Shown here piece after piece: positions 24,356-32,396 of a stretch of DNA of 64,000 bases. The notes beneath the pieces were generated by a model. That model was given only the letters and a program-made list of their open reading frames with translations. It searched no databases and was not told the DNA's origin. Source of the stretch: Kineosphaera limosa NBRC 100340 (GTDB taxonomy: Bacteria; Actinomycetota; Actinomycetes; Actinomycetales; Dermatophilaceae); contig NZ_BAHD01000022.1 in the NCBI RefSeq assembly GCF_000298215.1, positions 24,375-88,374 of the forward strand. Reading direction: 5' to 3'. A program made the position numbers and the translations under genes. Within the stretch, counting starts at the first letter, position 1. Each line of letters begins with the position of its first letter.

Positions 24356-25135
24356 GTGTCCATCGGTCTCATCATTCTGCTCATCGTCCTGCTGGTCGTC
24401 GTCGGCGGCGTCATCTGGGGCTTCTCCGGCTACAACGGTCTGGTCGCTTCCCGCAACCTCGTGCAAGAGGCGTGGCGGCAGATCGACGTCGAACTCAAGC
24501 GTCGGCACGACCTCATCCCCAACCTCGTCGAGACGGTCAAGGGCTACGCCTCGCACGAGGCGGGCACGCTCGAGGCCGTCATGAAGGCCCGCTCGCAGGC
24601 CATCCAGGGTGGGGATTCCCCGACGGCCGCCTCGCAGAACGAGGGTGAACTCAGCCAGGCGCTGGGCCGCCTCATGGCGATCAGCGAGGCCTACCCCGAC
24701 CTGAAGGCCAACGCCAACTTCACCGCCCTGCAGCAGGAGCTGTCCTCCACCGAGGACCGCATCGCCTCCGGGCGGCGCTACTACAACGCCACCGTGCGCG
24801 ACCTCAACACCAAGGTCGAGTCGGTGCCCACCAACTTCCTGGCGCGCATGGGCGGCATCGGCAAGGAGCCGTACTTCGAGGCCGAGCCCGCTGCGCAGAA
24901 CGTTCCCCAGGTCAGCTTCGGCCAGGGTGGCGGCACCGTCGCCGGTCCGGGCCAGGGCGGCCAGGGCTACCAGCAGGGGCAGGCCCAGGGCATCGGTGGC
25001 AACGAGCCGGGCCAGCTCTCCGGCGGTTACGACGCCAACCGCGGCCTGGGGCAGGGCTACCAGCCGAGCCCCATCCAGGACGAGCGCCAGCCCGGCCAGG
25101 CGCGCCCGGCAGACCCCGAGGCCCAGGGGCGCTGA
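24356..25135 (+). CDS. LemA family protein
   Basis: 259 residues. The short N-terminal membrane anchor SIGLIILLIVLLVVVGGVIWG is followed by the LemA helical domain. The usual motifs are YNGLVASRNLVQEAWRQIDVELKRRHDLIPNLVETVKGYASHE (about 24-66), AYPDLKANANFTALQQELSSTEDRIASGRRYYNATVRDLN, and the C-terminal FLARMGGIGKEPYFEAE. A Gly/Gln-rich tail of about 80 residues (GQGGQGYQQGQAQ) is added. The start GTG 24356 follows AAGGGG at a good distance; an upstream in-frame ATG adds only a charged non-conserved stretch. LemA proteins have an outside-facing helical bundle and unknown function. Confidence 0.88.
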   Translation: MSIGLIILLIVLLVVVGGVIWGFSGYNGLVASRNLVQEAWRQIDVELKRRHDLIPNLVETVKGYASHEAGTLEAVMKARSQAIQGGDSPTAASQNEGELSQALGRLMAISEAYPDLKANANFTALQQELSSTEDRIASGRRYYNATVRDLNTKVESVPTNFLARMGGIGKEPYFEAEPAAQNVPQVSFGQGGGTVAGPGQGGQGYQQGQAQGIGGNEPGQLSGGYDANRGLGQGYQPSPIQDERQPGQARPADPEAQGR

Positions 25136-25140
25136 CCCTC

Positions 25141-25179
25141 GGTCGACACCCCATTTGGTCGACACCCCATTGGTCGACG
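25141..25179. repeat. 15-16 bp direct repeat downstream of LemA
   Basis: GGTCGACACCCCATTT (25141-25156) is followed at once by GGTCGACACCCCATT (25157-25171) and a partial third GGTCGACG (25172-25179). Purpose unknown. Confidence 0.8.
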
Positions 25180-25238
25180 CCGGCCGCCGGCACCGCTGGG
25201 CGTCGGCGCCAGCCGGCCGATCGGCCTCACCCAACGCA

Positions 25239-25277
25239 ACGGACTCCCGCTGCCCAAGGGGGGCGGCGGGAGTCCGT
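25239..25277. terminator. Bidirectional terminator between LemA and DedA genes
   Basis: ACGGACTCCCGC (25239-25250) and GCGGGAGTCCGT (25266-25277) form a perfect 12-bp stem with a 15-nt loop between convergent genes. Confidence 0.8.
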
Positions 25278-25337
25278 GAGGGTTCAGGGTGAGCCGTCGG
25301 CCGCAGGTGTGACTTCGGGCGTCTATGAGTTCGGGCG

Positions 25338-26003
25338 TCAGGGGTTCTCGGGCTGGCGATGGGCGGCGACGACGTCTTGGCCGGCCGTGATCGCCTCTTC
25401 CACGATGGCGTGGGTGCGGCGCTTGTGCGCGATGAACTCGATCGCCATCGGGAGCAGCGAGATGAGCACGATCGTCAGGATCGCGGCCTCGAGGTGATCG
25501 TGGATGAACTGGATGCCGCCGAGGAAGTAGCCGAGCAGTGTGATGCCGGTCGCCCAAAGGATCGCGCCGACCGCGCTCCAGGTGAAGAACCGGCGGCGGT
25601 CCATGCGGCCGACGCCCGCGACGACGGTGATGAACGTGCGCACCACCGGCACGAATCGGCCGATGACCAGGGCCCGGTTGCCGTGCTGCTCGAAGAACGC
25701 CGTGGTCTGCTCGAAGTACTTGCGCTTGAGAAAGCGGCCGTCGCGCTCGTAGAGCGGGGCGCCGATGGCACGACCGATCTCGTAGCCGACGACATTGCCG
25801 GCGAGGGCCGCTACCGAGAGCGCGACGCAGGCGACGACGATGGAAACCGGGATGTCGCCGCGGCTGATGAACATGCCGGCGGCGAACAGAAGCGAGTCAC
25901 CCGGCAGCAGCGGGAAGAGGAGGCCGCATTCGATGAAGATGATCGCGGTGCTGACCCAGAAGAAGCTCGCCCCGAAGTGGGTGAGCAAGAACTGGGGGTC
26001 CAT
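25338..26003 (-). CDS. DedA family membrane protein
   Basis: 221 residues from ATG 26003; GTG 26030 or 26024 are alternatives that add only a few residues. Signature VTT-domain motifs: IIFIECGLLFPLLPGDSLLFAAGMF (Glu and the P-G-D re-entrant segment, about 21-45), AALAGNVVGYEIGRAIG, RFLKRKYFEQTTAFFEQHGNRALVIGRFVPVVRTFITVVAGVGRMDRRRFFTWSAVG (conserved R..P..R), and a C-terminal helix. DedA proteins are lipid-carrier flippases or scramblases in the cytoplasmic membrane (undecaprenyl phosphate or phospholipid recycling). It lies divergent to a methyltransferase gene. Confidence 0.92.
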   Translation of the reverse strand: MDPQFLLTHFGASFFWVSTAIIFIECGLLFPLLPGDSLLFAAGMFISRGDIPVSIVVACVALSVAALAGNVVGYEIGRAIGAPLYERDGRFLKRKYFEQTTAFFEQHGNRALVIGRFVPVVRTFITVVAGVGRMDRRRFFTWSAVGAILWATGITLLGYFLGGIQFIHDHLEAAILTIVLISLLPMAIEFIAHKRRTHAIVEEAITAGQDVVAAHRQPENP

Positions 26004-26111
26004 CCAGTCGATGGTGGGTGGCACGAACACACCACCAAAGCTACGGGAGCGTGACACCCACCCAGTGGTCTCTCTCAGCGCGCTGTCAGCGACTCTGCCG
26101 CGGGGCGCTCG

Positions 26112-26753
26112 ATGAGTGAGGTGGTCGGCGTCGGTCCCCACCCGCAGCCCTGGCCCACCGCCGACCACTTCGACCCCGAGCTGCTGGGCGCGGGCGACCG
26201 CCGCAACGTCGTGGACGGCTACCGCTACTGGCGGCACGAGGCGATCGTCGCCGACCTCGACACCCGCCGGCACGAGCTGCACATCGGCGTCGAGAACTGG
26301 GGCCACGACTTCAACATCGGGTCGGTGATCCGCACGGCGAACGCGATGAACGTGGCCGCCTTCCACATCGTCGGCAAGCGCCGCTGGAATCGTCGCGGCG
26401 CGATGGTCACCGACCGCTACCAGCACGAGCACCATCACCCCGATGTCGCCGCGCTGGTCGACTGGGCCGCCGGTCAGCCCGGCGACGGGCCGGGGGAGTC
26501 GCTGCCGATCCTCGGGGTCGACAACGTGCCGGGTTCGGTGCCGCTGGAGACCTATCGCCTGCCGCGTCGCTGCCTGCTGCTGTTCGGCCAGGAAGGCCCC
26601 GGCCTGACCCCCGAGGCGCTCGCCGCCTGCCGCGACGTGCTGGAGATCGCCCAGTTCGGCTCGACCCGCTCGATGAACGCCGGCGCCGCGGCCGCCATCG
26701 CCATGCACGCCTGGGTCCGCGCGAACGTCTTCGGGCAGACCCTCGGCGACTGA
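26112..26753 (+). CDS. TrmH/SpoU-family RNA 2'-O-methyltransferase
   Basis: A 213-residue SPOUT enzyme. Motif 1 NWGHDFNIGSVIRTANAMNVAAFHIVG (about 63-88) has the conserved N..N.G...R. Motif 2 is CLLLFGQEGPGLTPEAL, and motif 3 is LEIAQFGSTRSMNAGAAAAIAMHAW, which forms the trefoil knot. It uses S-adenosylmethionine to methylate a ribose 2'-OH in tRNA or rRNA; the target cannot be told. An N-terminal extension of about 50 residues (with ...PELLGAGDRRNVVDGYRYW) precedes the fold. It is followed by a LacI gene with its own promoter. Confidence 0.9.
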   Translation: MSEVVGVGPHPQPWPTADHFDPELLGAGDRRNVVDGYRYWRHEAIVADLDTRRHELHIGVENWGHDFNIGSVIRTANAMNVAAFHIVGKRRWNRRGAMVTDRYQHEHHHPDVAALVDWAAGQPGDGPGESLPILGVDNVPGSVPLETYRLPRRCLLLFGQEGPGLTPEALAACRDVLEIAQFGSTRSMNAGAAAAIAMHAWVRANVFGQTLGD

Positions 26754-26786
26754 ACCTGTCGCCGCAGATCGTCGGGCTACGGCCCG

Positions 26787-26792
26787 TACGCT
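26787..26792 (+). promoter_or_regulatory. -10 box (TACGCT), likely leaderless LacI mRNA
   Basis: TACGCT lies 6 nt before GTG 26799. Confidence 0.45.
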
Positions 26793-26798
26793 GACCTG

Positions 26799-27863
26799 GT
26801 GAGTCCACGGACGAAACTGGCGGATGTCGCGGCGCGGGCCGGCGTTTCTCTGTCGGCGGTCTCGCTGGTCATCAACGGCAAGGACGCGGGCAATATCGCC
26901 GCCGACACCCGCGAGCGCATTCTGACGGCGGCCCGCGAGCTCGACTACCGCCCGAACTCCGTGGCGCAGTCGCTGCGCCGGCAGCGCTCGCACGCACTGG
27001 GCCTGGTCACCGACCACATCGCGACCTCCCCGTTCGCCGGACGCATCGTCGCGGGGGCCATGGACGTCGCGGCAGCCAATGGTTACGTGCTGCTGCTGGT
27101 CGACACGGACACCCAGCACGAGCGCGAGCAACAGGCCATCGCCGAACTGACCCGCCGTCAGGTCGACGGGCTGCTCTACGCCACGATGGGCCACATCCAG
27201 CTAGCAGCGCTGCCGAGTACGACGCTGCCGCTTGTGCTGGCCAACTGCTACATCCCGGAGGCCGTGGCTCCGGCCGTCATCCCCGACGACATCGGCGGAG
27301 GACGCCGTGCGGCGGAGCATCTGCTCAGGCTGGGCCATCGCCGCATCGTCATGCTCTCGGGCCCGGGAGCCGAGGCGGGCGACGCCGGTAACATCTCGGG
27401 ACCGCTTCGGGAGAAGGGTTTTCGGGCCGCTCTGGAGTCGGCTGGACACCCCGAGCCAGCCGCCGCGGTGCGCATCTTCGGGTGGGACATGGACGATGGA
27501 TATCGCGGCGCCATGAGCGTCCTGGCCGACGCCTCCGGCCGGCCGCTGCCGCCGAACGAACGGCCGACTGCGATCTTCGCCATCACCGACCGCGCTGCCT
27601 CCGGGGTGGCCTTCGCCGCTGCCACCCTCGGCCTGCGAGTGCCGCACGACCTGTCCCTCGTGGGTTTCGACGACCAGGAGCACCTGGCCGAACGGCTCAC
27701 CCCGCCGCTGACGACCCTTGCCCTGCCGCACCGGGCGATGGGGGAGCAGGCCGCCACCATTCTGCTCGACCAGTTGAGCGGCACCCCGCCGGAGCCCAAC
27801 CTGCTGCGGCTCCTGCAATGCCCGCTCATCGAACGCGCCTCCACCACCGCGCCGGCCGACTGA
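26799..27863 (+). CDS. LacI-family transcriptional regulator 1
   Basis: 354 residues. The N-terminal helix-turn-helix KLADVAARAGVSLSAVSLVINGKDAGNIAADTRERILTAARELDYRPN contains the LacI hinge end. A periplasmic-binding-like effector domain follows: HALGLVTDHIATSPFAGRI, GLLYATMG, HLLRLGHRRIVMLSGP, PTAIFAITDRAASGVAFAA, LSLVGFDDQEHLAERLTPPLTTLALPH. It senses a sugar and represses a catabolic operon. It is convergent with the second LacI gene and does not sit next to a transporter operon of its own. Its target may be the GH32 operon further on or lie elsewhere; this is inference. Confidence 0.93.
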   Translation: MSPRTKLADVAARAGVSLSAVSLVINGKDAGNIAADTRERILTAARELDYRPNSVAQSLRRQRSHALGLVTDHIATSPFAGRIVAGAMDVAAANGYVLLLVDTDTQHEREQQAIAELTRRQVDGLLYATMGHIQLAALPSTTLPLVLANCYIPEAVAPAVIPDDIGGGRRAAEHLLRLGHRRIVMLSGPGAEAGDAGNISGPLREKGFRAALESAGHPEPAAAVRIFGWDMDDGYRGAMSVLADASGRPLPPNERPTAIFAITDRAASGVAFAAATLGLRVPHDLSLVGFDDQEHLAERLTPPLTTLALPHRAMGEQAATILLDQLSGTPPEPNLLRLLQCPLIERASTTAPAD

Positions 27864-27893
27864 CCCTGGCACCCAACCGATCTCGTCTGAACG

Positions 27894-28991
27894 CTAGCCC
27901 CGCGGCGGCCCCTGATCGGGGGTCGCGGCGGTGAAGCCGGGCGGTGGCGCGGTGCTCGAGCGCACGACCAGCTCGACCGGGATGATGGTGCGCTCGGTGC
28001 GAACCCCCTGTTCGATCTCTCTGACGAGAGAGGTCACGCAGGCCACGCCGACGCGGTCGAAGGACTGGTGCACGGTGGTCAGGGGAGGGATGAAGTTCGC
28101 CGATTCCGGCATGTCGTCGTAGCCGACGACGCTGATGTCGTTCGGCACGCGGCGGCCGGCCTCGTCGAGGCCGCGCAGGAGGCCTAGGGCCATCTGGTCG
28201 TTGGCGGCGAAGACCGCGGTGACCCCCGGCTCGGCGGCGATCCGCCGCGCGGCCTCGTAGCCGGACTGCGCGCTCCAGTCGCCGCGGATCACCGGGGGGA
28301 TGGTCCGTCCGTGCCGGCTCAGGGTCTCGCGCCACTGGTTTTCGCGGGCGTCCGCGGGGTGGCTGTCTTGCGCACCCGCGAGATGCCAGACCGTCTCGTG
28401 ACCCAGGTCGAGCAGGTGCTCGACCGCGAGGCGGGCCCCGAGCCGCTGATCGTTGTCGACGACGGTGTAGCTCGACTCCTGGTCGGTGTCGACGAGGATG
28501 GCGGGAAGCCCTGGCGGAAACTCGATGCGGGCGCGATCGAGGGTCGAGGCCTCGACAAGGAGGACGACGCCGTCGGTCCCCTCGATGAGGCTCTCGAAGG
28601 CCTGGGACACCGCCTCGATGGTGGGCACGCCGAGCGGTCGCAGTGTGACGAGGTAGCCGACGCGGGCCGCTTCGAGGGTGATCGCGTTGGCGGTCCGCGT
28701 GTTTCCGTAGGACTCGAGGTCGAGGACCATGAGGCCGAGGCTGCGGAAGCGCCCCGACTTCAGGGCGCGGGCCGCGCGATTCGGGCGATATCCGAGGTCC
28801 TCCATGGCCGTGACGACCCGGTCGCGGGTCGCCGGGTCGACGTTCGTGCGGCCGTTGACGACCCGGGACACCGTCTGGCTCGAGACGCCGGCGAGCTCAG
28901 CCACCTGCGTCATCGAGGGCCCGCGACCGGGGCGGCCCCCTCGGGCGGGCTGGGGACGGCGTTCGGCCGATTCGGCGGACGGCGATGTCAT
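27894..28991 (-). CDS. LacI-family transcriptional regulator 2 (controls the adjacent sugar operon)
   Basis: 365 residues. After a 25-residue Pro/Arg-rich leader come the DNA-binding domain SMTQVAELAGVSSQTVSRVVNGRTNVDPATRDRVVTAMEDLGYRPNRAARALKSG and the effector domain, with LGLMVLDLESYGN, LLDLGHETVWHLAG, VTAVFAANDQMALGLLRGL and ISVVGYDDMPESANFIPPLTTVHQS. It is transcribed divergently from an ABC sugar-importer/GH42 operon. Two LacI-type operators lie in the 87-bp gap. It most likely represses that operon, and perhaps itself, until its sugar (beta-galactoside or breakdown product) is present. Confidence 0.94.
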   Translation of the reverse strand: MTSPSAESAERRPQPARGGRPGRGPSMTQVAELAGVSSQTVSRVVNGRTNVDPATRDRVVTAMEDLGYRPNRAARALKSGRFRSLGLMVLDLESYGNTRTANAITLEAARVGYLVTLRPLGVPTIEAVSQAFESLIEGTDGVVLLVEASTLDRARIEFPPGLPAILVDTDQESSYTVVDNDQRLGARLAVEHLLDLGHETVWHLAGAQDSHPADARENQWRETLSRHGRTIPPVIRGDWSAQSGYEAARRIAAEPGVTAVFAANDQMALGLLRGLDEAGRRVPNDISVVGYDDMPESANFIPPLTTVHQSFDRVGVACVTSLVREIEQGVRTERTIIPVELVVRSSTAPPPGFTAATPDQGPPRG

Positions 28992-29006
28992 GTGAGATTT
29001 CTACCA

Positions 29007-29053
29007 TGTTTGCGTTGACATCGCCCGTCGAGTCTGCCATGTTTGCGATCACA
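29007..29053 (+). promoter_or_regulatory. Promoter with twin LacI-type operators
   Basis: Operators TGTTTGCGTTGACA (29007-29020) and TGTTTGCGATCACA (29040-29053) both fit TGT-N3-CG-N3-ACA and are 33 bp (three turns) apart. The longer direct repeat is CCATGTTTGCG. The promoter TTGACA (29015-29020), a 17-nt spacer and CATGTT (29038-29043) overlap them: the -35 lies inside the first operator and the -10 touches the second. Confidence 0.75.
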
Positions 29054-29078
29054 CGGAGCTGACAGTGAGGTCGATTCG

Positions 29079-30020
29079 ATGACAACGATGGCGCGCGACA
29101 CCGTCGCACCACAGCGCAAGAGCGGGGGCCCCAGCGGGCTCAGCCGCCCGAGCCGCAGGCGCGGCCGATGGCAGGGCTGGATGTTCGTCGGCCCCTTCAT
29201 GGGCGTCTTCGCGCTGACCTTCCTGGCGCCGGTGGCCTATGCGCTCTACCTCAGCCTCTTCCGGGACCGGCTCATCGGCGGCGTCTCGTTCGTCGGACTG
29301 TCGAACTACGCGCAAGCGCTGGCCGACCCCAAGCTGCACGAAGGAGCGCTGCGGGTCGGGCTCTTCCTCGTGGTCCAGGTGCCGATCATGCTCGGCCTCG
29401 CGCTCGTCGCCGCCCTTGCCCTGGACTCCCCGAGGCTCGCGGGCCGGGCACTCTTTCGCATCGGGCTCTTCTTGCCGTATGCCGTGCCGGGCGTCGTCGC
29501 GGTGCTCATGTGGGGCTACATCTACTCCCCGCGCATGGGGTTATTGGCCGACCTCAATGCGGCGCTCGGGCTGGGGGCCGACCCGTTCTCGGCCCAATGG
29601 ATTCTCGTGGCGATCGGCAATATCGTCACGTGGGAGTTCCTCGGCTACAACATGCTGATCTTCTACTCCGCGCTCAGTTCGATCCCGCTGGAGCGCTATG
29701 AGGCGGCCGCGCTCGACGGCGCCGGACCGCTGCGCACCGTCTGGAGCATCAAGCTTCCCGCACTACGCGGGGCCATCGTCATCGCGACGATCTTCTCGAT
29801 CATCGGCAGTTTCCAGCTCTTCAACGAGCCGAACATTTTGCGCTCTTTTGCGCCCAGCCTGATCACGACGTTCTACACGCCGAACATGTACGCCTACAAC
29901 CTCAGCTTCTTCGGCCAGCAGGTCAACTACGCGGCGACGGTGGCGATCGTCATGGGCGTGATCACCGCCGTCATCGCCTACATCGTGCAACTACGTGGCA
30001 GCCGAGAGGACCTTCGATGA
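29079..30020 (+). CDS. ABC sugar-importer permease 1 (MalF/UgpA type)
   Basis: 313 residues from ATG 29079. A cytoplasmic N-terminus rich in Arg/Ser is followed by six membrane segments (first WMFVGPFMGVFALTFLAPVAYALYLS). The ABC-2-type EAA loop reads YEAAALDGAGPLRTVWSIKLPALRGAI (about 206-232), where E-A-A-x-L-D-G-A contacts the ATPase. It imports an oligo- or disaccharide with the second permease and the binding lipoprotein. Its neighbours are the GH42 enzyme and LacI 2. It ends in an ATGA overlap with the second permease. Confidence 0.93.
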   Translation: MTTMARDTVAPQRKSGGPSGLSRPSRRRGRWQGWMFVGPFMGVFALTFLAPVAYALYLSLFRDRLIGGVSFVGLSNYAQALADPKLHEGALRVGLFLVVQVPIMLGLALVAALALDSPRLAGRALFRIGLFLPYAVPGVVAVLMWGYIYSPRMGLLADLNAALGLGADPFSAQWILVAIGNIVTWEFLGYNMLIFYSALSSIPLERYEAAALDGAGPLRTVWSIKLPALRGAIVIATIFSIIGSFQLFNEPNILRSFAPSLITTFYTPNMYAYNLSFFGQQVNYAATVAIVMGVITAVIAYIVQLRGSREDLR

Positions 30021-30883
30021 GCACCCCGAGCCAGCTTTTCAACCCCAAGTCATCCAAGCTCCTCACCGCGATGATGGCGATCTTCCTGCTCTACGCCTTT
30101 CTACCGTTGGTCTGGCTGCTCATCAGCTCGACGAAGACCCAGGAGGCGTTGCTCGGCTCGTTCGGCCTGTGGTTCTCGGGGCCGTTCGCGCTGTTCGACA
30201 ACGTGGCGCAGACGCTGACCTACAACGACGGCATCTTCCTGCGCTGGTTCGCCAACACCCTGCTCTATGTGCTGGCCGGGGCCGGGGGCGCCACCCTGCT
30301 GGCCACCATGGCCGGCTACGGCCTGGCGAAGTACTCCTTCCCCGGCAAGCGCGCGGTCTTCGCCGTGGTGTTGGGTGCCATCGCCGTGCCGGGCACTGCA
30401 CTGGCGGTGCCGACCTTCCTCATGTTCAGCCACCTCGGCCTGACCAACACGATCTGGGCGATCATCATCCCCTCGCTCATCTCGCCTTTTGGTCTCTATC
30501 TCGTGTGGGTTTACGCGATCGATGCCGTGCCCGTGGAGCTTCTCGAAGCGGCCCGGGTGGACGGTGCGGGCGAACTGAGGACCTTCTTCACGATCTCACT
30601 GCGACTGCTCGCCCCAGGTGTGGTGACCGTCGCGCTCTTCTCCATCGTCGCCGTGTGGAACAACTACTTTCTGCCGCTCATCATGCTCAACGATCCGAAC
30701 CTCTTTCCCCTGACGATCGGCCTGACGCAATGGAGCGCGCAGGCGACCGGGGTCGGCTCCGACCCGATCTTCCACCTCGTTATCACCGGATCGGTCCTGA
30801 CGATCATCCCGATCGTGCTCGCCTTTCTCCTATTGCAGCGCTATTGGCAGTCCGGCCTCGGTGCCGGCGGCGTCAAGGGCTGA
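30017..30883 (+). CDS. ABC sugar-importer permease 2 (MalG/UgpE type)
   Basis: 288 residues with six membrane helices (FLLYAFLPLVWLLISSTK at the start; YSFPGKRAVFAVVLGAIAVPGTAL). The EAA loop is VPVELLEAARVDGAGELRTFFTISLRLLAPGVVTVALF (about 176-213). It pairs with permease 1. No ATP-binding subunit lies in the operon, as in other actinobacterial CUT1 importers that share MsiK. Confidence 0.93.
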   Translation: MSTPSQLFNPKSSKLLTAMMAIFLLYAFLPLVWLLISSTKTQEALLGSFGLWFSGPFALFDNVAQTLTYNDGIFLRWFANTLLYVLAGAGGATLLATMAGYGLAKYSFPGKRAVFAVVLGAIAVPGTALAVPTFLMFSHLGLTNTIWAIIIPSLISPFGLYLVWVYAIDAVPVELLEAARVDGAGELRTFFTISLRLLAPGVVTVALFSIVAVWNNYFLPLIMLNDPNLFPLTIGLTQWSAQATGVGSDPIFHLVITGSVLTIIPIVLAFLLLQRYWQSGLGAGGVKG

Positions 30884-30984
30884 ACAACGCGCTGCGCAAC
30901 ACACCGCGCCAACGAGACAACTCGAACAAGAACTCCCTGAGCACGACGCCCAAAGCCACCTGGGCGCTACGAAAGGAAATCACC

Positions 30985-32214
30985 ATGAACAACCGAATCC
31001 TCGCGCGCGCCCTGGCCACGACGGCCGTCCTCGCGGTCCTCGGCACGACGGCCGCCTGCGGTGGCGGCGGCTCGAACCCTGCCGCGACGGGCGGTGCGGG
31101 CGCGGCGAACCCCGACTCCCAGGCCGCGATCGACGCGGCTCTGGCGCAGGGCGGCAAGCTCACCTATTGGACGTGGACCCCGCAGGCCAAGGCCCAGGTG
31201 GCCGCCTTCCAGAAGGCCTACCCCAAGGTCGAGGTCACCCTGGTCAACACGGCCTCCGCCAGCGACAACAACCTCAAGCTGCAGAACGCGATCAGCGCCG
31301 GCTCGGGCGCACCCGACGTCGTGCAGCTCGAATACCAGTCGCTGCCGCAGTTCGTGCTCAAGCAGAGCCTCGTCGACCTCACCGAGTACGGCTTCGGCGA
31401 CCTCAAGGACCTCTACACGCCCTCCACCTGGGGCGCCGTGACCCAGGGCGGCGTCTGGGGGCTGCCGCAGGACTCCGGCCCGATGGCCCTCTTCTACAAC
31501 AAGCGCGTCTTCGACAAGCACAAGGTCGCCGTGCCGAAGACCTGGGACGAGTACGTCGCCGCCGGGCGCACGCTGCACGCGGCCGACAAGAGCATCTACA
31601 TCACCAACGACGCCGGCGGCGACGCGGGCTTCGGCACCTCGATGATCTGGCAGGCGGGCGGTCGCCCGTTCAAGGTCGACGGGGAGAACGTCGCGGTGAA
31701 CCTGCAGGACGAGGGCACCAAGAAGTGGGCCGCGACGTGGAACACGCTCGTCTCCGAGGGGCTCATGAGCCAGATCTCCGGCTGGAGCGACGAGTGGTTC
31801 GCCGGCCTGGCCGACGGCAAGATCGCCACGCTGCCTATCGGGGCGTGGATGCCCGGCGTCCTGGAGTCCGGCGCGAAGGGCGGAGCCGGTGACTGGGCGG
31901 TCGCCCCGATGCCGACCTACGACGGCGGCGCCCCCGTGACGGCCGAGAACGGCGGCAGCTCCCAGGTCGTCGTCAAGCAGTCGGCCAACCCCGCTCTGGC
32001 GGCCGGCTTCCTGCGCTGGCTCAACTCCTCCGACGAGTCCATCGACGTGTTCCTCGCCGGCGGCGGCTTCCCGGCGACGGTCAAGCAGCTCAACGCGCCG
32101 GCCTTCCTCGAGGCCAAGTCCGCGTACTTCGGCGGCCAGCAGATCAACAAGGTGCTCGTCGACGCCGCGAAGTCGGTCGGCACCGGCTGGCAGTACCTGC
32201 CGTGGCAGGGCTAG
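30985..32214 (+). CDS. ABC sugar-binding lipoprotein, ends early at an in-frame TAG
   Basis: The frame from ATG 30985 (RBS GAAAGGA) encodes 409 residues up to a TAG at 32212-32214. It has a lipoprotein signal with TTAAC (lipid-modified Cys at about 25), then a family 1 extracellular solute-binding fold: KLTYWTWTPQAKAQVAAFQKAYPKVEV, APDVVQLEYQSLPQFVL, WGLPQDSGPMALFYNKRVFDKH, PKTWDEYVAAGRTL. Relatives continue past this point with a motif like YANSIFSDTVG. The same frame carries on after the TAG for 43 further codons that match such a C-terminus. The last residues are thus lost unless there is read-through or a sequencing error. Confidence 0.9.
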   Translation: MNNRILARALATTAVLAVLGTTAACGGGGSNPAATGGAGAANPDSQAAIDAALAQGGKLTYWTWTPQAKAQVAAFQKAYPKVEVTLVNTASASDNNLKLQNAISAGSGAPDVVQLEYQSLPQFVLKQSLVDLTEYGFGDLKDLYTPSTWGAVTQGGVWGLPQDSGPMALFYNKRVFDKHKVAVPKTWDEYVAAGRTLHAADKSIYITNDAGGDAGFGTSMIWQAGGRPFKVDGENVAVNLQDEGTKKWAATWNTLVSEGLMSQISGWSDEWFAGLADGKIATLPIGAWMPGVLESGAKGGAGDWAVAPMPTYDGGAPVTAENGGSSQVVVKQSANPALAAGFLRWLNSSDESIDVFLAGGGFPATVKQLNAPAFLEAKSAYFGGQQINKVLVDAAKSVGTGWQYLPWQG

Positions 32215-32346
32215 GCCAACAGCATCTACGCCGACACCGTCGGCAAGGCCTACCTCGCCAAGACCGACATCAACGCCGGCCTGGCGGCCTGGCAGGAGCA
32301 GAACGTCACGTACGGCACCGAGCAGGGCTTCACCGTCGCCAAGTGA
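32212..32346 (+). other. In-frame remainder of the sugar-binding protein after TAG
   Basis: Codons 32215-32343 read ANSIYADTVGKAYLAKTDIN and on to EQGFTVAK, then TGA at 32344-32346. This is the expected C-terminal helix of a family 1 solute-binding protein. The usual residue at the TAG position in relatives is aromatic, often Tyr, so one base change (TAC to TAG) would explain it. Confidence 0.75.
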
Positions 32347-32396
32347 CGACGCGCGACCCACGAGACATCCAGACACCGATTTCGCCGGAGGTATTC

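Noticed and set aside
29995..30984. N-terminal extension of the solute-binding protein
   Set aside because: The open frame runs through the second permease in another frame. ATG 30985 has a good ribosome-binding site and a normal lipoprotein signal.
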